Shown piece after piece: positions 44,501-51,987 of a stretch of 64,000 nucleotides of DNA; the first letter of the stretch is position 1, and each line of letters begins with the position of its first letter. The notes below the pieces were generated by a model. It saw only the letters and a program-made list of their open reading frames with translations, was not told the origin of the DNA and ran no database searches. A program made the position numbers and the translations under genes. The stretch comes from Pricia mediterranea. Lineage in GTDB: Bacteria > Bacteroidota > Bacteroidia > Flavobacteriales > Flavobacteriaceae. The DNA is taken from the NCBI RefSeq assembly GCF_032248455.1, contig NZ_JAVTTP010000001.1:1178001-1242000 (forward strand), in the 5' to 3' direction.

Positions 44501-45256
44501 ATGCCAACAGCATTAAATTGGTTTTCATTCCTCTGTATTCTGTTTTTCCACCTGTCGATATTGGGTCAGGAATCCAGAGATGTAAATTCAAACGGGTTCA
44601 GGTTTTCAGGCACCATTGGCCTGAACACCAATGGTATCTCTCCCGTCCCTGCATTTTCACTGGGACAGCCGGCAATCATGGGATTCTTTTCATTGCGAAA
44701 GAACAGATTTAGTTTTGACCCCGAGATTGCCTACTCCACAAACGGTACTCCTTGGTTTTTCAGTAGTTGTTTTCGGTATCGAATTTTCGGTAAGAGGAAT
44801 TTTGGTATAAAGGTAGCCGCCAACTGGAGTATTTCGCATAGTTATCCAGAAGTTATAGAGAACGGCATTTCAAAAACAATTACTAAAGGACAGCGGTATC
44901 TCGTCCTTGAGTTTGCACCTACTTATAAATTTACGGAAAAGTTCAGCTTAGGATCTGCCGTTTTCGTAGGTCGTGGCTTAGATAAAGGCTCGGTAAAACA
45001 AATGCACTTTATTTCGGTGGTCGCTAACATTACCAAATTGCGGCTATCGGGCAAATTGTATTACAGCCTCTATCCACAGGTATTTTATTTGAATTTGGAT
45101 GGTGATGAGGATAGCTTTTTTGTTTCCGGGGTTGCGGGAATTGGCCATAAAAAAATTCCGTTGTTTTTATCCACACAAATGAACCAATCTTTGGTCACCT
45201 CTATTTCGCCCGATCCCGGGTTTTCATGGAACGTAGGATTGTCCTATAGTTTTTAA
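44501..45256 (+). CDS. outer-membrane beta-barrel-like protein, unknown function
   Basis: The 251-residue protein has a signal peptide (about 1-22, ending LSILGQ) and alternating hydrophobic strands throughout (GFRFSGTIGLNTNG, FSFDPEIAYSTNG, YLVLEFAPTYKFTEKFSLGS, LSGKLYYSLYPQVFYLNL), ending in the aromatic WNVGLSYSF that is typical of barrels inserted by BamA. I do not recognise a named family. It starts 47 bp after the FAD oxidoreductase gene and may be part of the same operon, possibly as a pore or surface protein. Confidence 0.75.
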   Translation: MPTALNWFSFLCILFFHLSILGQESRDVNSNGFRFSGTIGLNTNGISPVPAFSLGQPAIMGFFSLRKNRFSFDPEIAYSTNGTPWFFSSCFRYRIFGKRNFGIKVAANWSISHSYPEVIENGISKTITKGQRYLVLEFAPTYKFTEKFSLGSAVFVGRGLDKGSVKQMHFISVVANITKLRLSGKLYYSLYPQVFYLNLDGDEDSFFVSGVAGIGHKKIPLFLSTQMNQSLVTSISPDPGFSWNVGLSYSF

Positions 45257-45301
45257 CATGTGAAATTTCATGTTATCTTCGATAGAACAAATAAAAACGT
45301 T

Positions 45302-45820
45302 ATGGTTGAGATAATTCTAAGGACACTCAAACCCTCCGACAAAACCCAAATCGCCCTACTCGCCAACAATAAAAAAATCTGGGACAATGTACGGGATGCT
45401 TTTGGCCACCCCTATACCGAAAAAAATGCTGAAGAATTCATCCAACGGCAGGCCAAGAGCGATACGGAAGATGTCTTTGCCATTGACTGCCAAGGTGAAC
45501 TCTGTGGCCTGATCGGACTGATTCTTCAAAATGACATATATCGGAAATCCGCCGAAATTGGCTATTGGATCGGCGAACCCTTTTGGGGTAAAGGCATTGT
45601 CACAAAGGCAATCGAATTGATTACCATATATGCTTTTGATAAATTGATACTTATCCGAATCTTTGCTGGGGTCTTTGAGTACAATGTGGCCTCCATGAGA
45701 GTGCTGGAAAAAAATGGCTTTCAAAAAGAGGGCATCGCCAAAAAGGCGGTTTTTAAGAACGGTGAATTTTGGGACGAGCATAGATATGGATTACTGAGTC
45801 CACAAACTGCAACCCGATAG
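45302..45820 (+). CDS. GNAT-family N-acetyltransferase (RimJ/RimL-like)
   Basis: The 172-residue protein has the GNAT fold of the RimJ/RimL type: ILRTLKPSDKTQIALLANNK, FAIDCQGELCGLIGLI, EIGYWIGEPFWGKGIVTKAI (acetyl-CoA loop), IFAGVFEYNVASMRVLEKNG and the last strand with FWDEHRYGLL. It transfers acetyl groups to a protein N-terminus or small amine; the target is not evident. ATG 45302 is chosen over an in-frame GTG at 45260. It is convergent with gldC. Confidence 0.9.
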   Translation: MVEIILRTLKPSDKTQIALLANNKKIWDNVRDAFGHPYTEKNAEEFIQRQAKSDTEDVFAIDCQGELCGLIGLILQNDIYRKSAEIGYWIGEPFWGKGIVTKAIELITIYAFDKLILIRIFAGVFEYNVASMRVLEKNGFQKEGIAKKAVFKNGEFWDEHRYGLLSPQTATR

Positions 45821-45851
45821 CAGGGGGCTTTCGTCAACAAGCGTACCTAGC

Positions 45852-46187
45852 CTATTTCTTCAACTCCAACTTCTCCGCAAAATAGGCGCAGAAATCCTTC
45901 ATGGTGGCGGTCATTTTTTCGTCTTGGGTCGCCTTCATAAAAGTATCGGATAAAGAAACCAAGGTCTGGTGGAAGAAAATCTTCATCTCGTCGACCGGCA
46001 TATCCTTAGTCCACAAATCGATTTTTAGGGATTCTTGGTTCTTGCTGTCCCAGACCGAGAGCAACATGGCCTTGGCCTCTTCGTTGTCGATGCCGCCATC
46101 TTGTGCCGACCAGGTCAGCTCTTCGGGAACCCGGTTCTCGTCCAATCCTACTTTAAGGGTGATTTCGGAGGTGTGTAATTTTGCCAT
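45852..46187 (-). CDS. gldC: gliding motility protein GldC
   Basis: The 111-residue soluble protein matches GldC along its length (LHTSEITLKVGLDENRVPEE, LTWSAQDGGID, DLWTKDMPVDEMKIFFHQTL, MKDFCAYFAEKLELKK). It supports the gliding machinery of Bacteroidota. It follows gldB on the same strand after a 1-bp gap, and nadE is divergent from gldB; this is the normal order in Flavobacteriia. Confidence 0.93.
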   Translation of the reverse strand: MAKLHTSEITLKVGLDENRVPEELTWSAQDGGIDNEEAKAMLLSVWDSKNQESLKIDLWTKDMPVDEMKIFFHQTLVSLSDTFMKATQDEKMTATMKDFCAYFAEKLELKK

Positions 46188-46188
46188 C

Positions 46189-47172
46189 TTATTTTTCAGG
46201 TTTATAGTTCGATTTTTTAAAAATTTCTTCTGCCGGGAGCGATAGCATCTGTTGCAAGGTCACCTCGTTTTTCTCCATAAAGGCCCTAACGATTTGCCAA
46301 CCTAGGAAACGGCCGATGCGCCCGGGGGATTCGTTGTCGAGTTCCAGTCCGAATTTAGAAAACGGGGCTTGGTCCAAAAAACGTCGCACCAATTTGTTGT
46401 CGGTACTGTATAAATATTCGTTCTCGATAAAATTGCGCCAAATCTGTTCTTCATTGGCTTTGGCCCAAGCCAATTGTGCCTCGGAATAATTGATTTTTTG
46501 ACCATCGGAGATAAAAGGTGCCAGTTTATCCTTTGTTGCCAATTCTTTCCCGTAGTATATCATTTGCCCTAAAAAAGTACGGTCTTTCGGCTTTGGAACT
46601 ACCTGCTTTGCAAAGGCGTTGGCCACATCGCTGACCAGATACTGCTTGTCAAGTCCCGCTGCAATATAGTTCGGAAAGCTCTGATAGAACTTGTGATCGG
46701 GTCCCAAATAATTGTCGAGACCTATTAACAGCAGGCTATCCGTCATAATAATCCGGCTATCGTAACTCACATCTGAGGTCACCGTAACCACCTTGGGCAG
46801 TTGGTAGTTGGGAAAATAATACTTGATATGTTTAAAGAGGAGGATAAGGTCGTCCTTTTCTTCCGAGAAATCGCTGAATTCATTATCGACTTCCGACAGG
46901 AGCTCGATCTGAAGGCTATCCTGTAGTTTGGCGACCCAAACGCTATCGGTATATTGCGCCGGAAATAAATAGGGATACGCCTTTTTAAGGACGGGGATAT
47001 CCAAGGGTTCAGCCTCTGCGAACTCACGGTCAAAACGGGCAATTTCCAGATTTACATCCAATTTTGCGATGTCGTCTTCGACCTTATCGTTATCCTTACA
47101 TCCTAAGAAAACAACCAAAATCAATAATTGAATGCAAACCTTTCCAGAAGTGTAAAGTAATTCCCTATACAT
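46189..47172 (-). CDS. gldB: gliding motility lipoprotein GldB
   Basis: The 327-residue lipoprotein has a signal peptide ending in the lipobox LVVFLGC (Cys at about 25) and the GldB domain (LEIARFDREFAEAEP, LKKAYPYLFPAQYTDSVWV, YYFPNYQLPKVVTVTSDVSY, AGLDKQYLV, NFIENEYLYSTDNKLVRRF, SPGRIGRFLGWQIVRAFMEK). GldB is needed for gliding and for stability of the gliding machinery. The ATG at 47172 begins the signal peptide; an upstream frame to 47376 overlaps nadE and is a shadow. Confidence 0.93.
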   Translation of the reverse strand: MYRELLYTSGKVCIQLLILVVFLGCKDNDKVEDDIAKLDVNLEIARFDREFAEAEPLDIPVLKKAYPYLFPAQYTDSVWVAKLQDSLQIELLSEVDNEFSDFSEEKDDLILLFKHIKYYFPNYQLPKVVTVTSDVSYDSRIIMTDSLLLIGLDNYLGPDHKFYQSFPNYIAAGLDKQYLVSDVANAFAKQVVPKPKDRTFLGQMIYYGKELATKDKLAPFISDGQKINYSEAQLAWAKANEEQIWRNFIENEYLYSTDNKLVRRFLDQAPFSKFGLELDNESPGRIGRFLGWQIVRAFMEKNEVTLQQMLSLPAEEIFKKSNYKPEK

Positions 47173-47208
47173 TTTATTATTTACGGTCAAGGCGTTATTT
47201 TTAGCGTA

Positions 47209-47216
47209 CAAAGTTA
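47209..47216 (-). promoter_or_regulatory. -7 promoter element TAACTTTG (minus strand) of gldB
   Basis: Exact TAnnTTTG match 36 bp upstream of the gldB ATG in the 70-bp gap to the divergent nadE gene. Confidence 0.45.
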
Positions 47217-47242
47217 ATCGATCTATACAGAAGGAAAAGCCC

Positions 47243-48031
47243 ATGCAAACAGAAAAGGTAGCGGCATATATTACAACTTGGCTTAGGGAATATGCCGAAA
47301 AGGCACATATAAAAGGATTTACCATAGGCATTTCAGGGGGTGTCGATTCCGCCGTCACCTCAACGCTCTGTGCCAAAACCGGCCTCGATCTGCTTGTATT
47401 GGAAATGCCGATACATCAAGACGAACGACAGGTAACCCGCGCGACGGAGCATATAGCTTGGCTTCAGAAAAAATTCGCCAATGTCAAACGAATGAAGGTG
47501 GACCTCACCCCGGTCTTCGATAGCCTTGTCGATGCTTTGCCTCCAGTAGAGAAGGAAGAGGACCGTTTTATGGCCTTGGCGAATACCCGGGCACGGCTAC
47601 GTATGACCACATTGTATTATTTTGCGGGACTGTACTCCCTTCTAGTCGCCGGAACCGGGAACAAGGTGGAGGACTTCGGAGTAGGGTTTTTTACCAAATA
47701 CGGCGATGGCGGGGTGGATGTGAGTCCGATCGCAGATCTGATGAAATCCGAGGTTTATGAAATTGCCAAGTTTCTTGAAATTAACGACGACATTATAGAG
47801 GCAGCGCCCACAGACGGCCTTTGGGGAGACGACAGAACCGATGAGGCCCAGATCGGGGCGACCTATCCGGAACTGGAGTGGGCCATGCGGATGGATGAAC
47901 AAGAAAAGAGTCGAGATTCCTTTTCAGAACGGAAAAAAGAAGTCTTCGACATCTATAAAAAACTGAATTCGCGCAACCAGCATAAGATGAGTCCCATTCC
48001 GATTTGTGAAATTCCTGAGGACTTAAATTAG
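47243..48031 (+). CDS. nadE: NAD+ synthetase (ammonia-dependent type)
   Basis: The 262-residue cytoplasmic enzyme amidates nicotinate adenine dinucleotide to NAD+. It has the PP-loop IGISGGVDSAVTSTL at about residues 29-43, NTRARLRMTTLYYFAG, and the substrate loop VAGTGNKVEDFGVGFFTKYGDGG with DGLWGDDRTDEAQIG. There is no glutaminase domain. It is divergent from gldB, the usual flavobacterial arrangement. Confidence 0.96.
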   Translation: MQTEKVAAYITTWLREYAEKAHIKGFTIGISGGVDSAVTSTLCAKTGLDLLVLEMPIHQDERQVTRATEHIAWLQKKFANVKRMKVDLTPVFDSLVDALPPVEKEEDRFMALANTRARLRMTTLYYFAGLYSLLVAGTGNKVEDFGVGFFTKYGDGGVDVSPIADLMKSEVYEIAKFLEINDDIIEAAPTDGLWGDDRTDEAQIGATYPELEWAMRMDEQEKSRDSFSERKKEVFDIYKKLNSRNQHKMSPIPICEIPEDLN

Positions 48032-48201
48032 CGATTAATCGCATAAATTTGCTATCTAAACGAAAAAACGTCAGAAAATGCGTCTGATTAGGAAAAAAAA
48101 GCCAAATTTGGATAACGAATTAGATTTTAAAGCCTTACATTGCATGTCAGTATTTTTATACGTGCTAGAAGTGTTTTTTTATCTGGATAAAAACTAGAAA
48201 G

Positions 48202-48831
48202 ATGATTAAAGTGTTAATTGCCGACAACCATCCGATCATTCGCATGGGCGTTACGAAAGTATTGAAAGATGCGAAAGGATTCGAGGTCATCGAAGATGCT
48301 TCAACGACCTCTGAACTTTTTGAGAAACTGGAAAAAGTCACGCCGGACGTAGTGATGTTAGAAATGGACATCCCAGAAATCAACGGCATTGCCACATTGC
48401 GAAAAATCAAAAAGGATTATCCTGAGGTAAAAGTTTTAATGTACAGCGGACAATCTGAAGACGTCTATGCCCTAAGTACGATCAGGGCCGGGGCATCCGG
48501 ATATCTATCCAAAGCATCTGACATCGATTACATCATTTCAGCATTGAAAAAGGTAAGCGAGGGCAGCATGTTCATCACGAATGAGCTTGCACAGCGCTTG
48601 GCCTTCGACGAAGGCACACAAAAACCAAGAAGATTCTTTAGAAAGCTTTCTACCCGTGAGGTGGAGGTACTCAAATTATTGGCCAGCGGCAAACGCAACA
48701 AGGATGTTGCCATCGGGCTGAACCTCAACGAAAAGACGGTCAGCACGTATAAAGCGCGCCTCATGAAAAAATTGAACGTTGATAATATGGTCGACCTCTT
48801 GCAACAGGCAAAAGCCTTGGAGCTGTATTAA
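48202..48831 (+). CDS. NarL/FixJ-type response regulator with Glu in place of the phospho-acceptor Asp
   Basis: The 209-residue protein has a receiver domain (1-120) and a LuxR-type DNA-binding domain (about 145-209: LSTREVEVLKLLASGKRNKD, LNLNEKTVSTYKARLMKKLN). In the receiver, the residue where phosphorylation normally occurs is Glu54 (VVMLEMDIPEING), and only one acidic residue, D8, remains at the usual acidic pair. It may therefore act without phosphorylation, in an always-on-like state. The gene lies between nadE and dnaG in Flavobacteriia; here an IS1182-type element has entered the gap to dnaG. Confidence 0.92.
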   Translation: MIKVLIADNHPIIRMGVTKVLKDAKGFEVIEDASTTSELFEKLEKVTPDVVMLEMDIPEINGIATLRKIKKDYPEVKVLMYSGQSEDVYALSTIRAGASGYLSKASDIDYIISALKKVSEGSMFITNELAQRLAFDEGTQKPRRFFRKLSTREVEVLKLLASGKRNKDVAIGLNLNEKTVSTYKARLMKKLNVDNMVDLLQQAKALELY

Positions 48832-48860
48832 ACTACGCACATTGTATTATTTACGTTTTT

Positions 48861-48890
48861 AAACCTCGAAGCCTTTCGCTCTCGAGGTTT
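48861..48890 (+). terminator. intrinsic terminator after the response regulator gene
   Basis: AAACCTCGA and TCGAGGTTT pair around a 12-nt loop, and TTCTTTTT follows. It lies 30 bp after the stop codon. The next 278 bp (48891-49168) hold no gene I can support; they may include the left end of the IS1182-type element. Confidence 0.75.
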
Positions 48891-49508
48891 TTCTTTTTAC
48901 CGCATCGATACTGAGCAGTCTCTGCACCCAGCCTTGACGGTCACGGTCCCACTTGACCGGATCCATTGTATATGCCCGAGGGATATTCAGGAGTAAGCCC
49001 TTTTTTCGGTAAAATTTAAAGTCGGTGCCGTTCGACCGTAGAGGTCGGGCGGCATTTTCGATTTCCGGTGTCGCCTTTGAGGTCTTTTCGGTTCGGGAGG
49101 ACGGATTTCGGGCCCTTCCGGTCCCGTCGGGACATAGGTCTCCCTCGGGCCTCCTGGCTGCTGGAGGCTCAGGCTGCTTTTGCCAGGCGGGCCGAGGCCA
49201 TGCGCCTGCCGATCTCAAGGGCGTTGGCGGTGTGGATGCCGAAAAATATCCAGAGGATCTCCGTAGCCTTGGTGCGGGCCCTTATTCTTTTGAGGCCGTA
49301 GTGTTCCTTGTCGTTGCCGAAGCTGCCCTCCAGGCGGGCGGCCCTTTCCTTGGTGATGGCCGCCGCCAGTTTCTTACGGTGCCCCTCGTGTTTGCCGGCC
49401 CTTCCCTTGCGCTTGAAGTCGGTACGGATACCGTTCCCGGTGGCGAACTTCCGATTTTTGTTGGTCGCGTAGATGGCATCGGCCCCTACGATCTTGACCT
49501 TGGTACGG

Positions 49509-49511
49509 GTC
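49509..49511. repeat. target site duplication GTC, left copy (IS3-family element 1)
   Basis: GTC directly precedes the left end TGGAATTGC and recurs at 50784-50786 after the right end. Three-bp duplications are common for IS3-family elements. Confidence 0.8.
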
Positions 49512-49578
49512 TGGAATTGCTACATTTGATTGGACATAAAGTTGAGGGACGTCACTAACGTTTTAACTTTACCCTATA

Positions 49579-49893
49579 ATGAGAAGAAAAGCAAGACATT
49601 ACACTGATGAGTTCAAGCAAAAGGCCGTGGAACTGACCTATGCACGCGGTAGCATCGTTGAGATCTGCCGTGAACTTGACATCCCCAGATCTGTACTGGG
49701 CAGATGGAGAAAGGAGATGGGCGAACTCGGCCCCAACAGTTTTCCGGGCCGTGGCAACGCGAAAATGACCGATGAACAAAAAGAGATAGGCCGGTTGGAG
49801 AAACGCCTGAGGGACGCGGAACTTGAACGCGACATCCTAAAAAAGGCCATTGGCATCTTCTCCGCGAGCGACAGGAAATCTACCGGTTCATAA
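49579..49893 (+). CDS. IS3-family OrfA (helix-turn-helix, leucine zipper)
   Basis: The 104-residue protein has an N-terminal helix-turn-helix (YTDEFKQKAVELTYARGS, CRELDIPRSVLGRWRKE) and a coiled coil (EQKEIGRLEKRLRDAELERD) that binds the element ends. Near the end, AAAAAAG at 49839-49845 is a typical -1 slippery heptamer. Shifting there leads into the orfB frame without a stop (HWHLLRERQEIYRFIKDHKK), so the active enzyme is probably an OrfAB fusion. Confidence 0.9.
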   Translation: MRRKARHYTDEFKQKAVELTYARGSIVEICRELDIPRSVLGRWRKEMGELGPNSFPGRGNAKMTDEQKEIGRLEKRLRDAELERDILKKAIGIFSASDRKSTGS

Positions 49894-49925
49894 AGGACCA
49901 CAAAAAGGAATTCCCTGTCGGGAAG

Positions 49926-50753
49926 ATGTGCAAAGTCTTCAAGGTAAGCAGAAGCGGATTTTATGCATGGCAGAACCATATGCCCTCGAAGCGCGACAAC
50001 GAGAACCGGATGTTGCTTTGCGAAATAATGCGTGTGCACGAACGGAGCAAGGCCAGTTACGGGAGCCCCCGTATGACCGATGAGCTCAGGGCCCGTGGGT
50101 TCGATGTGTCCAGGCCACGGGTGGCCAGGTTGATGAGGAAAAACGGGATACGGGCGGTCCACGCCAAAAAGTTTGTGGTAACGACCGATTCCAAACACAG
50201 GTATCCGGTGGTGGAAAACAAACTGGACAGGGACTTCTCCGCCGGGGAAAGCGGCCGGGCATGGGTATCGGACATCACCTATGTAAAAACGGCCAAGGGG
50301 TGGCTTTACCTGACCGTTGTCCTGGACCTTTTTGACCGTAAAGTACTGGGCTGGTCGCAAAGCGACGATCTGTGCGCGGAGAAAACCACGGTGGCAGCAT
50401 GGAAAATGGCAGTTGTCAACCGTCCGCCCTCAAAGAAACTGATCTTTCATTCGGACAGGGGCATACAATATGCCTGCCATGATTTTGTCAATTTACTGGA
50501 CAGCTACAAATGTGTTGAAAGGAGCATGAGCAGAAAAGGAAATTGTTGGGACAATGCCGTGGCCGAGAGCTTCTTTAAGACCATAAAGGTCGAACTCATC
50601 TATAGAAACGGCTACCGGGAGAAAAAGGAAGCTGCGCTATCGATATTCGAATGGATCGAAACATGGTACAACAGGAACAGGAGACACTCCGCTCTTGGTA
50701 ATATGACAATCAATGAATTTGAGAAATCAATGCAACTTAAAAATGTAGCTTAA
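49926..50753 (+). CDS. IS3-family OrfB transposase (DDE integrase core)
   Basis: The 275-residue protein has the rve integrase core: WVSDITYVKTAKGWLYLTVV (first Asp), FHSDRGIQYACHDFVNLL (second Asp) and GNCWDNAVAESFFKTIKVEL (Glu), and ends RRHSALGNMTINEFEKS. The frame is open upstream to the slippery site in orfA. It is intact and complete for the family. Confidence 0.93.
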   Translation: MCKVFKVSRSGFYAWQNHMPSKRDNENRMLLCEIMRVHERSKASYGSPRMTDELRARGFDVSRPRVARLMRKNGIRAVHAKKFVVTTDSKHRYPVVENKLDRDFSAGESGRAWVSDITYVKTAKGWLYLTVVLDLFDRKVLGWSQSDDLCAEKTTVAAWKMAVVNRPPSKKLIFHSDRGIQYACHDFVNLLDSYKCVERSMSRKGNCWDNAVAESFFKTIKVELIYRNGYREKKEAALSIFEWIETWYNRNRRHSALGNMTINEFEKSMQLKNVA

Positions 50754-50783
50754 CTAAATGTCCGTTTTTTTGTTGCAAGTCCA

Positions 50784-50786
50784 GTC
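50784..50786. repeat. target site duplication GTC, right copy (IS3-family element 1)
   Basis: Matches 49509-49511. On the minus strand it provides the bases that complete the codons of DAQGLT in the interrupted IS1182 transposase. Confidence 0.8.
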
Positions 50787-51815
50787 AGGCCCTGCGCGTC
50801 CAGGACGGTCTTGCGGAAGCGTATCCCCTCGTGGAAGGCGTCGAAGGATAGGTGCTCGATAAAGCCGATGCCGCCCACCTGGAACTTGTGCACCTTGGCA
50901 CCGAACTCCACCGGCTTTTTCTCCTTGCCCCTGACGATCGGCCTGACATAGGGCCTGTCAAGGCTGACGATGCGGCCCTCGGGCCGCACGCCGTGGTGGA
51001 ACAGGGCGTACTGTTGTTCCCGTACCTTCCTGGCCGCGGCCCTGCGCACGTACTGGTCCACGGTGAACGCCAGGCCGTGCTCCCCTTCCATACGGTCCAG
51101 TTCCGCCGAGAACTTTTCGGTCAGCAGGAGCAGGGCCCTGGTCAGCGCATCCCGCTTCTTCTTGGTCTTCCTCTTCATCTTGCTGTAGGACACGTACCGC
51201 TTTTTCCATTTCAGGTACTTGCTGCGCGGCATGGCGACCTTTTTTTCCCCGCATACCTTTTTGAGCAGCCGGTGCAGCCAGTCGGTACATTCCCAGAGCA
51301 GTTTTACATTTGTAGGGTACCGCATGTTGCTCTCGTAGCAGGTGGCGTCCATCGTGACGGAGCCCTTGTCCCCCATGTGCGGGGACCAGTGTCCGTAGAG
51401 GGCCTTCTGCAGGGCGTCGATGTCGAGCTTTCCCCCCAGTTCCGACCGTATCTCGCTCACGATCTTGAAGTTTTCCAGACGATCGGCACCGATATAGATG
51501 CCGCAGAAGAACTGCCAGTCCAGGTTGCCGTTGAGCCCTTCGACAAGTTTTCTGTCGGAGCAATCCGCATAGTGCTTGAGGAACATCAGGGCGACCTTGC
51601 CCCGGGGGGAGAAGATCGCCTTCGGGCCTTTTTTCGCCTCCTTCACACCGAGGGCCGCCACCATGTCGTCCCAGGGCACCGCCCGGTAGATCTTGCCCAG
51701 ATCGGATTCCAAAAAACGGTCAAAGAAAACTCCCAACTGTTCCTGTTGGGAGGAAAATGAAAAAGTGTGCTGGAAATCGCGGATTCTTCGTATCTTGGAC
51801 ATAACATCTTAGATA

Positions 51816-51857
51816 AAAACCCCGTTTTTCGAGCTAACGACTCATTCTCGGGGTTTT
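51816..51857 (-). terminator. hairpin upstream of the IS1182-family transposase start
   Basis: AAAACCCCG and CGGGGTTTT pair across 24 nt, with further complementary flanks (ATCTTAGA and TCTAAGAT). It lies 14 bp before the transposase ATG, on the side from which dnaG transcription arrives, and could block read-through. The rest of 51858-51987 shows nothing. Confidence 0.5.
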
Positions 51858-51987
51858 GTTTACTCTAAGATACGGATTATTACGCTGATAATCAATAGGT
51901 TATTTAACTTCTGAATGTCCCTGCCCGATACTTATTTACAAAAACAGAGCTCCTCGACAGACTAAGTGCATTCCCTGTCAATACCTT

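Larger units (their letters stand above)
49512..50783 (+). mobile_element. IS3-family insertion sequence nested in the IS1182-family element
   Basis: The 1272-bp element has inverted ends: left TGGAATTGCTACATTTGATT then GGACATAAAGTTGAG; right, reverse-complemented, TGGACTTGCAAC then GGACATTTAGTTAAG. It is flanked by GTC. Two overlapping-phase frames (orfA, orfB) and an A6G slippery site are intact, so it is probably functional. Confidence 0.9.
49169..51802 (-). mobile_element. IS1182-family element carrying a nested IS3-family element (coding core; ends not fixed)
   Basis: The limits given are those of the transposase gene. The element itself extends beyond: possible weak inverted ends, TATTCAGGAGTAAGC near 48984 and, reverse-complemented, TATCTTAGAGTAAAC near 51873, would make it about 2.9 kb including the nested IS. 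No target duplication was found by eye. It separates the response regulator gene from dnaG. Confidence 0.75.
49169..51802 (-). pseudogene. IS1182-family transposase, interrupted by an IS3-family element
   Basis: The N-terminal part (51802-50787) has the family start (GVFFDRFLESDLGKIYRAVP, GKVALMFLKHYADCSDRKLV, VTMDATCYESN). The C-terminal part (49508-49169) has the DDE-domain end (VGADAIYATNKNRKF, RTDFKRKGRAGKH, ARLEGSFGNDKEHYGLKRIR). Removing 49512-50783 and one GTC copy joins ...DAQGL to TRTKVKIVGADA in frame. The protein was therefore intact until the IS3-family element entered. As it stands, it is cut off and reads into IS3 sequence. Confidence 0.9.

Noticed and set aside
48859-49218. A 119-codon minus-strand frame at the left of the IS1182-family element
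   Set aside because: It is out of frame with the transposase, covers the response regulator terminator, and shows no family features.
50852-51760. A 302-codon plus-strand frame opposite the IS1182 transposase
   Set aside because: It mirrors a GC-rich transposase gene; the minus-strand frame has clear family motifs.
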